From Streptomyces tailanensis (GTDB lineage Bacteria > Actinomycetota > Actinomycetes > Streptomycetales > Streptomycetaceae), in NCBI RefSeq assembly GCF_008386495.1, contig NZ_VTHJ01000068.1, positions 1 to 48,446 on the forward strand: a DNA stretch of 48,446 bases, in the 5' to 3' direction. Under the pieces are notes generated by a model that was not told where the DNA came from, searched no databases, and was given only the letters and a program-made list of their open reading frames with translations. The position numbers and the translations under genes were made by a program. Every line of letters begins with the position of its first letter. Position 1 is the stretch's first letter. This document shows positions 26,661-34,755 of the stretch, piece by piece.

Positions 26661-27827
26661 CTACTGCTCACCCAGCCTGGTCGCGTGTTGCGCCACCTCT
26701 GTGTCCGAGCGCCGTATGCCGATGAATCGTGTGGGCCGGAAAGCCCGGAGAAGGTCCTGTCCCTGGTCGGTTGTGATCTCGGTGGCGACCAGGCGTCCCA
26801 GAATCGGAGCCAAGGTGATCCCGCTGTGTGAGACGAGGCAGTAGACGCGGGATTGCCCGGACGTGTAGCCGGCGATGGTGTGCCCGTCCGCGGGTAGTGA
26901 TCGGAAACCTATGCGCAGGTCGATCCGCGGTCGCTCGTCCGGGTCGGGCAGCAGTGCGGAGAACCGCTGAGTGAGGGTGCGTGCGATGTCCCCGTCCGGG
27001 GACGGAGGGTCTTCCGGATCGACGTGCGCGTTCAGATCGAGAGCTTGCAGGACCGTGTGCCCGTCGGCCGAGGGCCGGAGGTTGAGGCCAGGGCTGTGGA
27101 TCACACAGCGCAGGTCGAGTTCCGGGGACCTGGCGTAGCCGAGCAGACCGACGGTCTGCGATCCGCGACCGGTCTCGGTCACCATCGGAACGTCGATCCC
27201 GGCCTGGGCAGCCAGACGCTCCGACCAACGGCCTGCCGCCAGGACCACTCGATCGCCCCTGAGGACTTCGCCTCCGGCCAGGGTGACGGACACCCCGTCA
27301 GGATTGTCCGCGATGGCCACGACTCGGCCGATCGCACACTTGGCTCCGTGCCGCTCGGCGTCCTTCAGCAGGTTCCCGACGAAGAGGTCCGGCAGCACGT
27401 ATCCCTCGCTGGGAAAGTGCGCGATGGACGTGATGGTCGCGGGGATCCGGAGGTCGCCTGCTATCCACGTCGCCTCGTCAGGCGTGACGAAGTGTGCCGG
27501 GTAGCCGAGGGCCCGCAGCCGCTCCACGTTGTCGGCGAGCCATTGCTCGCTCGAGGAGTTCGCCCACTGCAGTGCCCCGCTGGGGAAGTAGGTCCGCGCG
27601 CCCCCCAACTGCTCGGCGAGCCTGCCGTGCTCCTCCATCCCCGCGAGGCCCAGCCGGTGGTAGTCCGGGTCGAGCCTGCGGTACGAGTTGATCCAGGCGA
27701 AGGTGGTCGAGGACGTACCGGTGCCGGGTCCGCGCTGATCCAGCAGGAGAACGTCCTCGCCCGCCAGAGCAAGCTGCCTGGCGACGCTTACGCCCAGTAC
27801 ACCGGCGCCGACAATGATGATCTTCAT
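26661..27827 (-). CDS. FAD-dependent D-amino-acid/glycine-oxidase-type oxidoreductase
   Basis: This 388-residue DAO-superfamily flavoprotein would oxidise a primary or secondary amine. KIIIVGAGVLGVSVARQLALAG is the FAD motif, with LLDQRGPGTGTSSTTFAWINS after it. RVVLAAGRWSERLA and the C-terminal RIDLRIGFRSLPADGHTIAGY and VSHSGITLAPILGRLVA are conserved FAD and substrate elements. ATG at 27827 was chosen as it begins the first beta strand; AAGGAAG lies upstream. The GntR gene is 37 nt upstream on the same strand, so the pair is probably one transcript, induced by the amine substrate. The exact substrate is unknown. Confidence 0.88.
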   Translation of the reverse strand: MKIIIVGAGVLGVSVARQLALAGEDVLLLDQRGPGTGTSSTTFAWINSYRRLDPDYHRLGLAGMEEHGRLAEQLGGARTYFPSGALQWANSSSEQWLADNVERLRALGYPAHFVTPDEATWIAGDLRIPATITSIAHFPSEGYVLPDLFVGNLLKDAERHGAKCAIGRVVAIADNPDGVSVTLAGGEVLRGDRVVLAAGRWSERLAAQAGIDVPMVTETGRGSQTVGLLGYARSPELDLRCVIHSPGLNLRPSADGHTVLQALDLNAHVDPEDPPSPDGDIARTLTQRFSALLPDPDERPRIDLRIGFRSLPADGHTIAGYTSGQSRVYCLVSHSGITLAPILGRLVATEITTDQGQDLLRAFRPTRFIGIRRSDTEVAQHATRLGEQ

Positions 27828-27864
27828 TGTTCTGCCTACTTCCTTTCCGGCAGCAGTGCGCTGC

Positions 27865-28578
27865 TCACATGGCGGGGACGGGAAGCTCCAGGAAGAACTC
27901 GGCGGTTCCCGGACGAACGAGGGTCGTGACCACCTCGATGGTGCTTCCGTCGTCGGCACGCAACTCCCTGCGCCTCATCAGCGCGGGCGTTCCGAACTCG
28001 CTGTGCAGCAAGGTGGCGTCGTGCTCGTCGAGGGTCACCGGATCGAGGTAGAGCCGGATCGAGTCGATCGGTACTCCTCTGCGCCGCAGATACGGCAGGG
28101 TGACGAGGTCTTCGAGGTTCTCGTTCAGCAGATCGGGAGCGACCGCGAAGAGAACGACATGTCGCTCGACGGACTGTGGCTCCTCGCGCAGGTCCAGTTT
28201 GCGGCGGACCAGTTCCACCACGGCCGTGTCGGGGGCGGCACCGGGGAGCGTCAGGATGGCGTCGGCGGCCCTGGCTATCCGCGCGGACACGACCTCGTGT
28301 CTGCCCGGCGTGCCCTTTGCGGCTACGTCGGGGGTGACGAAGCCGAGCAGATTGATCTGCCGCCTCACGTCCGCGACAAACGTTCCGTGGCGCCGCCGAC
28401 GGATCGCCAGCCCTGCCTCGGCCAGGTCGTTGAGGACCCGTTGGGCCGTGGCCCGGCTGACGCCGTACTCGGTGGAGAGGTCCATCTCGGTCGGCAGCCG
28501 TGCGCCAGGGGGCAGGTCCCCGGCCCGGATTTTTGCTTCGATCTCTCGCCTGATCTGTACGTAAAGAGGTGCGGCCAC
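27865..28578 (-). CDS. GntR/HutC-family transcriptional regulator
   Basis: This 237-residue regulator has a winged-helix domain (PLYVQIRREIEAKIRAGDLPPG, then VSRATAQRVLNDLAEAGLAIRRRRHGTFVA) and a UTRA-type effector domain ending in STIEVVTTLVRPGTAEFFLEL. GTG at 28578 is preferred over TTG 28593 because it coincides with the transcription start predicted from the promoter below, giving a leaderless message. It probably controls itself and the downstream amine oxidase, with a substrate or product as ligand. Confidence 0.88.
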   Translation of the reverse strand: MAAPLYVQIRREIEAKIRAGDLPPGARLPTEMDLSTEYGVSRATAQRVLNDLAEAGLAIRRRRHGTFVADVRRQINLLGFVTPDVAAKGTPGRHEVVSARIARAADAILTLPGAAPDTAVVELVRRKLDLREEPQSVERHVVLFAVAPDLLNENLEDLVTLPYLRRRGVPIDSIRLYLDPVTLDEHDATLLHSEFGTPALMRRRELRADDGSTIEVVTTLVRPGTAEFFLELPVPAM

Positions 28579-28614
28579 GATTAGACCGTACAATCAGTCA
28601 ATTGACCGGTCAAT
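28579..28614 (-). promoter_or_regulatory. Leaderless promoter with 14-bp operator palindrome
   Basis: On the minus strand TTGACC, 17 nt, then TACGGT form a good sigma-70-type promoter, and 6 nt later the GTG codon at 28578 sits on the predicted +1. The -35 lies inside ATTGACCGGTCAAT (28601-28614), a perfect palindrome. Binding there would block the polymerase, so it is a candidate GntR autoregulatory site. Confidence 0.6.
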
Positions 28615-28676
28615 GCGCCTGCCGAGTATCCACTCCCCGGCGGCGGGTCAGGCGGTGGCGGCGCAGGACGCGCGCC

Positions 28677-29006
28677 ATGCGCGAGGTGCTGCTGAGTACG
28701 GACCCGCCGGTCTCCCCCACCCGGCATGCGGACGCGTGCCTGACCGAACAGCGCGAGACCGACGCCCCCGACACCGTGCACGCGGGCGGCACGCTGGTGA
28801 CGCGCGTCGGAAAGGACGTCCGCTGGTGGACGTGGGCCGGCTACCGCGCCAACGCCACGCTCGCGGCCACCCTGAAGTCGGTCACCGACCCCCTGCAACG
28901 GCCCACCGACACCCGGCTGCGCCTGCGGGAGGACCTCACCCCGGCCGACTTCGAGAGCGCCCGCGCTGTGCTGGGTGAACCGGTGCGTTTCCAGCAGGGC
29001 ACCTGA
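28677..29006 (+). pseudogene. C-terminal remnant of a DEAD/DEAH helicase
   Basis: REVLLSTDPPVSPTRHADACL, then VRWWTWAGYRANATLAATLKSVTDP and LRLREDLTPADF match the C-terminal accessory domain of large actinobacterial DEAD/DEAH helicases (Lhr-like). The ATPase domains are missing upstream. Inside the remnant, DLTPADFESA jumps directly to RAVLGEPVRF, the usual end of the family, so an internal stretch is also lost. It has no start of its own. Confidence 0.65.
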
Positions 29007-29044
29007 TCGCTCCGGGACCGGACACCGGATCCGGAGCATGACCT

Positions 29045-29087
29045 CACGGAACGGCACCCGCTGCCTCGATGCGGATGCCGTTCCGTG
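29045..29087. terminator. Hairpin after the pseudo-subtilase gene
   Basis: Perfect 12-bp arms (CACGGAACGGCA at 29045-29056 and its complement at 29076-29087) enclose 19 nt. It begins 22 nt after the minus-strand stop at 29109 and probably ends that operon. It also lies just beyond the helicase remnant. Confidence 0.65.
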
Positions 29088-29108
29088 TGCCGTTGTGGGA
29101 TGCGCTCG

Positions 29109-30866
29109 TCAGGCCATGGACACGGCGTAGGGGGACAGGGCCGGGGCGAGCTGTACTCCGGGGGCCAGGCCGAGGGCGACGAGGGCGTCGGGGAGGCCGC
29201 GGCCGACGCGTGCCGCCTCCAGTGTTCCGGGGGCGGCCAGTGGGCGGCAGCTGGCGGCGATGATTTCGAACAGGCGCTGCACGCGGCCGGGTCCGCGGGG
29301 CAGCAACTGGCCGTGGAAGTCCTCGTGGTGGGCGAGGACGAGCGCGGCCAGGCCCGCGATGTGGGCGGAGGCCGTCACCGTGCCGTCGAGGGCGGTGTAG
29401 CCGCCTTGCGGGGCGCACGACAGGACCGCCACGCCGGGGGCGGCCGCATCGACCCCCGCTCCGAGACAGCTGAACGGTGCGGTGAAGTGCCCCTCCGGAG
29501 TCAACTGCGGCCCCGCATGGGTGGCTTGGGAGGTGCCCTCCGGGTACGAGCCGAAGACTCCCAGGGAACCGACGGCGTACACCGTGGGCAGCGAGCCGGG
29601 GAAGCAGACGTGTCCGCCGGTGTCGCCCGCCGGGGCGATGCAGGCGATGCCGACCGCGGTGGCGTCGGCGAGTTTGCGGGAGACCAGCGCCGAGGGATAC
29701 GGGGTCGCGACCGCGATGTGGGCGATGTCGGCCTCCCGCTCGATGCAGTGGTCCAGAGCGGCGATCAGGTCGCTGAAGTGCCCGCCGGGCATGACCTGGC
29801 AGACCTCGATCGAGGCGTCGACGGCGATGCCGATGATGCCCGTGCCGGTGTCCGCGCCGGCGATGACGCCGGCCGCGTGTGTGCCGGTGCCCAGGGTGTC
29901 CTGGGCCCAGCCCTCGTCCGTGCCGCGGACGATGTCGACCCCGGAGCTCACACGTTGCTTCAGATCAGGGTGCTCGGCGCTGACGCCCGAACCGATCATG
30001 CCGACCTTGATGCCGAAGGCACGGAACGTGGGCGGCAGCCGGTCGAGCCGCATGGCCTGCTGGCCCCAGCCGTACTGCTGTCGCTGCTCCAGTTCCGGGT
30101 ACACCTCGGACAGCGGGGTGAGGGTGACGAGATTCTCCTGGGTCGCCGACAGGTCGGGACGGTGGATCCAGCGGTCCGTGTAACCACCCGCGGGGCGCAC
30201 ATACAGGGACTGGATGGACTCCGCCGTCTCCGTCGCCAGGGTGATGGTGACCTTGCCGTCGGCTCTGGTGATGCTCTGGCTCGGCCACGTCGCCCCGATC
30301 AGGAACACCCCGGCGCCGGCCAGCGGTTCACCGTCCGGACCGCAGACGCGCAGCTTGAGCTCCACGGGTTCTTCCAGGGGCATGACCAGCCCCGGATCGC
30401 GCAGGGGCAGCATGCCCGCGGTCTGCGCGGACGCGGGGAAGGTTCCGGACAGGGGCAGGTCCGGTTCGATGTGTACGTGCAGCGACCGCATCACCGGTAC
30501 CTGGGTCTCGGCCGCCTCGACAACGGCGATCTCCGGGCAGGAGGGTTGGAGGCCCGCCGACTGGAGCTTGTCCGACGGCAGGAGTCTGCGGACGACCCTG
30601 ACCTCGGGCATTCTGTCCAGCCGGTCGCACACCGCGTCCATGCTCGGTTCGGGAACTCCCGGTGGCAGGAGATTCTGCGGCAGCGCCGTCACCATGTACC
30701 TCGACCGGCGCGGCTGTACCGCGATGGGTGACGGTGCGCCTTGCCTGCGTGGCGCTGCTTCTTCCTCGTTGCCCTTGGGCGCCGACCTGCCGGCCGTCGC
30801 ACCCTCGGATCCGCTCTCGCGGCTGTTTCCGGGCCTGTCCTTGACCATTACGTCCACTTTCACCAC
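29109..30866 (-). CDS. S8 subtilisin-fold protein lacking the catalytic triad
   Basis: The product has about 585 residues and no signal peptide, so it is probably cytoplasmic. Order: charged, disordered N-terminus (1-50); a propeptide-like region (56-140); a small beta-sandwich of carboxypeptidase-regulatory type (ELKLRVCGPDGEPLAGAGV, about 170-225); and the subtilisin domain (about 280-560). KVGMIGSGVSAEHPDL aligns exactly with the Asp motif, but Gly292 replaces Asp. GTGTHAAG has Thr327 where HGTHVAG has the catalytic His. DGTVTASAHIAG has Val497 in place of the Ser of GTSMATPHVAG, and APAGDTGG has Asp415 for the oxyanion Asn. The frame itself is undamaged. The start is uncertain: GTG 30866 (AAGGA upstream) or ATG 30848. 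It is paired with the Gln-rich gene upstream. Confidence 0.85.
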   Translation of the reverse strand: MVKVDVMVKDRPGNSRESGSEGATAGRSAPKGNEEEAAPRRQGAPSPIAVQPRRSRYMVTALPQNLLPPGVPEPSMDAVCDRLDRMPEVRVVRRLLPSDKLQSAGLQPSCPEIAVVEAAETQVPVMRSLHVHIEPDLPLSGTFPASAQTAGMLPLRDPGLVMPLEEPVELKLRVCGPDGEPLAGAGVFLIGATWPSQSITRADGKVTITLATETAESIQSLYVRPAGGYTDRWIHRPDLSATQENLVTLTPLSEVYPELEQRQQYGWGQQAMRLDRLPPTFRAFGIKVGMIGSGVSAEHPDLKQRVSSGVDIVRGTDEGWAQDTLGTGTHAAGVIAGADTGTGIIGIAVDASIEVCQVMPGGHFSDLIAALDHCIEREADIAHIAVATPYPSALVSRKLADATAVGIACIAPAGDTGGHVCFPGSLPTVYAVGSLGVFGSYPEGTSQATHAGPQLTPEGHFTAPFSCLGAGVDAAAPGVAVLSCAPQGGYTALDGTVTASAHIAGLAALVLAHHEDFHGQLLPRGPGRVQRLFEIIAASCRPLAAPGTLEAARVGRGLPDALVALGLAPGVQLAPALSPYAVSMA

Positions 30867-30899
30867 GCCTACGTCGTCCTTGTGCTCCTGATCCGGTGA

Positions 30900-30975
30900 C
30901 AGGCGGCGCGCGCTTCCACGGTGATGCGGTGTGCCCAGGAACCGGCCCTGGGCACACCGCATCGTGCGCCGCCTG
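30900..30975. terminator. Very strong nested hairpin between Gln-rich and pseudo-subtilase genes
   Basis: Inner arms 30923-30939 and 30947-30963 form a perfect 17-bp stem with a 7-nt loop. Outer arms 30900-30909 and 30966-30975 (CAGGCGGCGC and complement) add 10 bp, with a 13-nt bulge on one side and 2 nt on the other. It follows the Gln-rich stop directly and precedes the subtilase start, so it probably terminates most transcripts or sets the expression ratio of the pair. Confidence 0.75.
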
Positions 30976-30978
30976 ATG

Positions 30979-31482
30979 TCAGCCGATACCGAAGGGCTGG
31001 CCGCCCATCTGGCCGAACGCGGGCTGCTGGTGCTGCGGGAACTGCTGACCGAACGACTGCGGGCCGTACCCGCCACCCCACGGCTGCTGGCCCTGCTGGC
31101 CCTGCTGGCTCTGGAAGCCCTGCTGGCCCTGCTGAAGCAGCGTCACGATCGCGCTGGGCAGCGCCTGCTGTACGGACTGCTCCACGGCGTGGCGGACGGC
31201 CCCGGCCAGCGTGCGGTGCAGCACGAGGGCCATGTACGGGTGCGCTTGCTGGGCCAGCTCAGGCCGGTGCTGCAGTTGCTGCTGGATCTGCTGGATCTGC
31301 TGGAACGTCTGCTGCACCTGCTGCGCGACCTGCTGGGCCGTCTGCTGACACGCCTGCTGGATGGCCTGCTGGACCATCTGGGCGATCTGCTGCGAGCCGC
31401 CCGGCTGCTGACCGCCGAACTGCTGGCTGCCGAACTGTTGGCCGTACTGCTGGAGGGGTTGGGTACCGGTCATCACCGACAT
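30979..31482 (-). CDS. Glutamine-rich low-complexity protein
   Basis: This 167-residue protein is roughly one-third Gln. The N-terminal (TQPLQQYGQQFGSQQFGG) and C-terminal (QSFGQQFPQHQQPAFGQ) tails are Gln/Gly/Phe/Tyr-rich, like prion-like domains. Between them is a helix-like tract in which QQ recurs about every four residues (MVQQAIQQACQQTAQQVAQQ), then an ordered segment (PYMALVLHRTLAGAVRHAVEQSVQQALPSAIVTLL). ATG 31482 was chosen because GGAG lies 6 nt upstream; the frame extends 25 codons further without one. It is first in a two-gene unit with the pseudo-subtilase. No family was recognised. Self-assembly is a plausible but untested property. Confidence 0.75.
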   Translation of the reverse strand: MSVMTGTQPLQQYGQQFGSQQFGGQQPGGSQQIAQMVQQAIQQACQQTAQQVAQQVQQTFQQIQQIQQQLQHRPELAQQAHPYMALVLHRTLAGAVRHAVEQSVQQALPSAIVTLLQQGQQGFQSQQGQQGQQPWGGGYGPQSFGQQFPQHQQPAFGQMGGQPFGIG

Positions 31483-31700
31483 GAATGCTCCGTTGTTCGA
31501 TGCCATGGGCAAGCCAGCGCAGGGATTTGCAATGGCTTTATCGGATAAGTCCGACACTTGACGCTAAATTGACCTCGCCCCGGCCGCAATCGGACGCTCC
31601 AGCGATCCCCCGATCGGTCGCACGGCAGGAGGGGTTTCCGCAGCTGACGGCGGTATGACGGCCGGTCAGCGACAGGGCCCGTGCGGCTCGAAGCCGCGGT

Positions 31701-31889
31701 TCAGGACTTGGGGGACGCCATGGCGACCTGGAACGCCTTCATGCACGGAAAGCAGTGCCTGTCCGTCGGCGCCCGCCCATCGGGTTCCTCGTGCTTCTCC
31801 ACCCCGCACAGCGTCAGGGTCTTGTCCGTCGTCAGCACATGCCACATCGGTTCTCCCGAGGTGTTCGCGCCGCACCACATCTCGTACAT
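31701..31889 (-). CDS. Small CxxC protein
   Basis: This 62-residue protein reads MYEMWCGANTSGEPMWHVL, then LTLCGVEKHEE and DRHCFPCMKAFQ. Four cysteines (WCG, LCG, HCFPC) could hold one zinc. The start at 31889 has GGAG 7 nt upstream; two further in-frame ATG codons upstream lack this. Similar short proteins occur in Streptomyces without known function. It stands alone between the Gln-rich and hibernation-factor genes. Confidence 0.6.
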   Translation of the reverse strand: MYEMWCGANTSGEPMWHVLTTDKTLTLCGVEKHEEPDGRAPTDRHCFPCMKAFQVAMASPKS

Positions 31890-32023
31890 GGCCGACTCCA
31901 TCCGTAGGAATAGAGGTCGCTCCCATACCAACACGGTCGAGCATGGCCGACGCTTCGTGGCGGCCATGCGGGTGACACCGGTAGGGAGGTGCCGCGGCGT
32001 CCGGGCCTGTACTCACCGCGGGC

Positions 32024-32437
32024 TCACGCCGGGTGAGAGTCGGTGCCGGAGCCACCGCGCCAGGGCGGGGTCACCGCCCGACGGTCGTCGCGTCCGGTGT
32101 GTGCGGCCTTGTCGGTCTGGCGGCGCAACCGGTCGTGGAGGCGGTCGACGAGTTCGCGGCCGGTGGCTTCCTCGGCGAATACGCCCACTTCGCGCCGTCC
32201 GATGTGGAGGGCGGCCGCTGCCGACCAGGGACGGTACGCGTGGTGGGCGGACGCTCTCGTGATGCGCACCTCGCCGCTGACGGCGGGCAGTCCCGGCCGG
32301 CCCAGCACCGCGTCGATCTTCGTGCGGGCGTAGGTCATGGTCTCCTCGACCACCTCGCCGTCCGAACGCAGCAGCACGCCGGTAGTGGTGGTCTGGGTGT
32401 CCTTGCTGGTCGTCATGCCGGTTCCCTTGCTGGTCAT
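32024..32437 (-). CDS. Short ribosome hibernation factor (HPF/RaiA-like)
   Basis: This 137-residue protein resembles the N-terminal domain of hibernation-promoting factors: ETMTYARTKIDAVLGRPG, SGEVRITRASAHHAYRPWSAAAALHIG and ATGRELVDRLHDRLRRQTDKAA follow the beta-alpha-beta pattern of the ribosome-binding domain. It lacks the C-terminal dimerisation domain of long HPF. It would dock on the 30S subunit and silence translation in dormancy. ATG at 32437 has AGGAGAGG 7 nt upstream. The Thr-rich first 25 residues are low complexity. It neighbours flavohaemoglobin and other low-oxygen genes, which supports the role. Confidence 0.7.
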   Translation of the reverse strand: MTSKGTGMTTSKDTQTTTTGVLLRSDGEVVEETMTYARTKIDAVLGRPGLPAVSGEVRITRASAHHAYRPWSAAAALHIGRREVGVFAEEATGRELVDRLHDRLRRQTDKAAHTGRDDRRAVTPPWRGGSGTDSHPA

Positions 32438-32487
32438 CGCGGTTCCTCTCCTGGAATCGCGAGGGGGCGGGGATGTCCCGACGTCGT

Positions 32488-33702
32488 TCAGGCCGTCGGG
32501 CCGGGCAGCCACAGGTCGGGGCCGAAGACCTCGTAGCGGATGCGCTGTGCCGGGACCCCGGCGTTCAGCAACTGCGCGCGGACGGCTCGCATGAACGGCA
32601 GGGGGCCGCACAGGAACATCGTGGCGTTCTCGGGCAGTTCGATGCCGTCGAGGTTCATCAGGCCCTCGCGGGCGTCGGGTTCCTCCGGTTCGGGGTGCTC
32701 GTACCAGAAGACGGCGCGGGCTTCCGGCAGTTGGCCGACCAGCTTGCCTGTCTCGGTGCGCAGGGCGTGGTCGGCGGGGGAGCGGTCGGCGTGCAGGACG
32801 AGCACCGGGCGGGTCGAGCCGAGGGCCGCGAGATGGGCCAGGATGCCGGTCATGGGCGTGCCGCCGATGCCCGCGGAGACGAGGACGACCGGAGTGGTGG
32901 CGTCGGCCGGGTCGTCGAGGAAGACGTCGCCGAAGGGCGCGGAGAGCGTCAGTTCGTCGCCCTCGCGGACCTGGTCGTGCAGCAGGTTGGAGACCTCACC
33001 GTCCGGCGCGTCGGCCGTCCCGGCGACCCGCTTCACCGTGATCCGCCGCAGATCCCCGCCCGGGTCCGAGGACAGGCTGTACTGGCGCAGCTGATGCGCC
33101 CCGTCCGACATCAGGACCCGTACGCTCACGTACTGGCCCGCCCGCGCCCGCGGCGCCGGGCGGCCGTCCGCCGGGCGGAGCAGGAAGGACACCACGTCCG
33201 GGGTTTCGGTGCGGCGCTCGACCACCGTCCACTGCCGCCACACCTTGCCGGGCTCCACGCCCGCGTCCTGGTACAGACGGGCCTCACGGCCGATCAGGGC
33301 GCCGGCCATCAGCCAGTACACCTCGTCCCAGGCCGCCGCCACCTCGGGGGTGACCGCGTCGCCGAGGACCTCGGCTATCGCGCCGAACAGGTACTTGTGG
33401 ACGATCGTGTACTGGTCGTCGGTGACGCCGACCGCGGCGTGTTTGTGCGCGATCCGGTCCAGCAGCGTGTCCGGGCGGGTCTCCGGATCGTCGAGCAGCG
33501 CGGTCGCGAACCCGGCGATCGAGCCGGCCAGTGCGCGGCGCTGGGCTCCGCTGGCCTGGTTGCCGCGGTTGAACATCCCGTCGAGCAGTTCCGGCCGGTC
33601 GCGGAACATCGCGCCGTAGAAGCGCGTCGTGATCTCGTCGAGCGCTCCGGCCACGGCGGGCAGGGTGGCACGGACTACGGCGGCGGATTCTGCGGACAGC
33701 AT
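32488..33702 (-). CDS. hmp: Flavohaemoglobin, nitric oxide dioxygenase
   Basis: This 404-residue three-domain protein converts nitric oxide and O2 to nitrate using NAD(P)H. The globin domain (1-140) has its proximal His in AHKHAAVGVTDDQY. The FAD domain (about 150-255) carries RQYSLSSDP, and the NAD domain has VSAGIGGTPMTGIL and FLCGPLPFM. ATG at 33702 has GGGAGG just upstream. A GGGCCGAACGGCCC palindrome 120 bp upstream suggests control by the DevR-like regulator of this island. The gene is intact, in contrast to most neighbours on its right. Aerobic NO detoxification would accompany the nitrite reductase remnant at 42.1-42.6 kb. Confidence 0.93.
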   Translation of the reverse strand: MLSAESAAVVRATLPAVAGALDEITTRFYGAMFRDRPELLDGMFNRGNQASGAQRRALAGSIAGFATALLDDPETRPDTLLDRIAHKHAAVGVTDDQYTIVHKYLFGAIAEVLGDAVTPEVAAAWDEVYWLMAGALIGREARLYQDAGVEPGKVWRQWTVVERRTETPDVVSFLLRPADGRPAPRARAGQYVSVRVLMSDGAHQLRQYSLSSDPGGDLRRITVKRVAGTADAPDGEVSNLLHDQVREGDELTLSAPFGDVFLDDPADATTPVVLVSAGIGGTPMTGILAHLAALGSTRPVLVLHADRSPADHALRTETGKLVGQLPEARAVFWYEHPEPEEPDAREGLMNLDGIELPENATMFLCGPLPFMRAVRAQLLNAGVPAQRIRYEVFGPDLWLPGPTA

Positions 33703-33821
33703 GGAGCCTCCCGGGCAGGGGGTGGGGTTGGAAGGGCGCCGCCTCATCGCATCGGGCGGCATCTTCTGTGTAGCAGGCGCCGGCCCGCGTTTCGGCGCTG
33801 TTTCCCGGCACTGGGCGAAGA

Positions 33822-33837
33822 GGGGCCGAACGGCCCC
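33822..33837. promoter_or_regulatory. DevR/OsdR-type box upstream of hmp
   Basis: GGGGCCGAACGGCCCC is a near-perfect 16-bp palindrome, one of six related sites in the 33-40 kb interval. It lies 120 bp upstream of hmp. Confidence 0.6.
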
Positions 33838-33959
33838 ATGGATTGAGGCACATCGGTCCCACACCCCGCTCCGCGGTTGGGGCCACACGGCACCGGGACG
33901 ACTGCCTGTCGGCTCTGTCCGGCGCAGCCGTTCCAAGTTGAAGGCGGGCCCAAACGTGC

Positions 33960-33988
33960 GCAACGCGGCGAGGTTCTCGCCGCGTTGC
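33960..33988. terminator. Hairpin after the CBS-BON gene
   Basis: Arms of 12 bp (GCAACGCGGCGA at 33960-33971 and complement at 33977-33988) enclose a 5-nt loop. It starts 22 nt past the minus-strand stop at 34010 and probably terminates that gene before the hmp promoter region. Confidence 0.7.
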
Positions 33989-34009
33989 TTCATCGTTCGC
34001 TCGGGTCGG

Positions 34010-34714
34010 TCACGAGGGTGAGGTGTTCTCGCTGTGACTCGGCGGGGCAGGAGCCGGCTTGGAGGGACGGTTGGGCTCGGAGACGTCGAAGTTCACGTTC
34101 ACGACTCCCTCGACGGCCCGGATCAGACGTGCGGCCACGGGGATCAGGGAGGTGTCCCGGATGTGACCGCTGAGGGTGACGACCCCGTCCCGTACCGTCA
34201 CGATTGCGGACGACGTCGACTTGGGGAAGAGGTACGACACCACCTCCCGGCGGACCTCCTCCGCGATGTCCTCGTCCTCACGCAGGAACACCTTCAGCAG
34301 GTCGGCGCGGCTGACGATGCCCTGCAGCATGCCCACGTCGTCGACGACGGGCAGCCGTTTGACCTTCGCCAGGGCCATGGTCCGCGCGGCCTGGGCGAGC
34401 GTCGCGTCCGCGTGGACGGTGAGGGCCGGCGAGGTCATCAGCTCCCCGGCGGTCACCGCGCCGGCCTTCGCCAAATCCGGCAGGCGCCGCAGCTGGGTGT
34501 GCCGGTCGGGATCGCTGTCGCGGAACTCCTCCTTGGGCAGGAGGTCGGCCTCGGAGACGACGCCGACGACCCGGCCCTCGCCCTCCAGGACGGGCAGGGC
34601 GCTGACCTTCCAGTCCTGCATCATCCGCACGATCTCCTTGAACGAGGCGCCACGGCCGATGGCGGCGACGGTATGGGTCATCACGTCGCTGACGATGTGC
34701 GGGGTGCCGTGCAT
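34010..34714 (-). CDS. CBS-pair protein with C-terminal BON domain
   Basis: This 234-residue cytoplasmic protein has two CBS motifs (IVSDVMTHTVAAIGRGASFKE to VVGVVSEADLL; AGELMTSPALTVHADATLAQA to LQGIVSRADLLKVFL), which bind adenosine nucleotides. The BON domain follows (SAIVTVRDGVVTLSGHIRDTS to VVNVNFDV). CBS-BON proteins are common in actinobacterial dormancy and stress regulons. ATG at 34714 has AGGAGG upstream. It lies 41 nt downstream of the cyclic-nucleotide-binding gene on the same strand, so they may be one transcript. Confidence 0.9.
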   Translation of the reverse strand: MHGTPHIVSDVMTHTVAAIGRGASFKEIVRMMQDWKVSALPVLEGEGRVVGVVSEADLLPKEEFRDSDPDRHTQLRRLPDLAKAGAVTAGELMTSPALTVHADATLAQAARTMALAKVKRLPVVDDVGMLQGIVSRADLLKVFLREDEDIAEEVRREVVSYLFPKSTSSAIVTVRDGVVTLSGHIRDTSLIPVAARLIRAVEGVVNVNFDVSEPNRPSKPAPAPPSHSENTSPS

Positions 34715-34755
34715 GATGCCTCCTACGGCGCTGTCACCTCGACTCGTCGGCCCGG

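Noticed and set aside
32455..32485. Seventh DevR-type box upstream of the hibernation factor
   Set aside because: CGGGGATGTCCCG has different half sites and spacing from the six listed copies.
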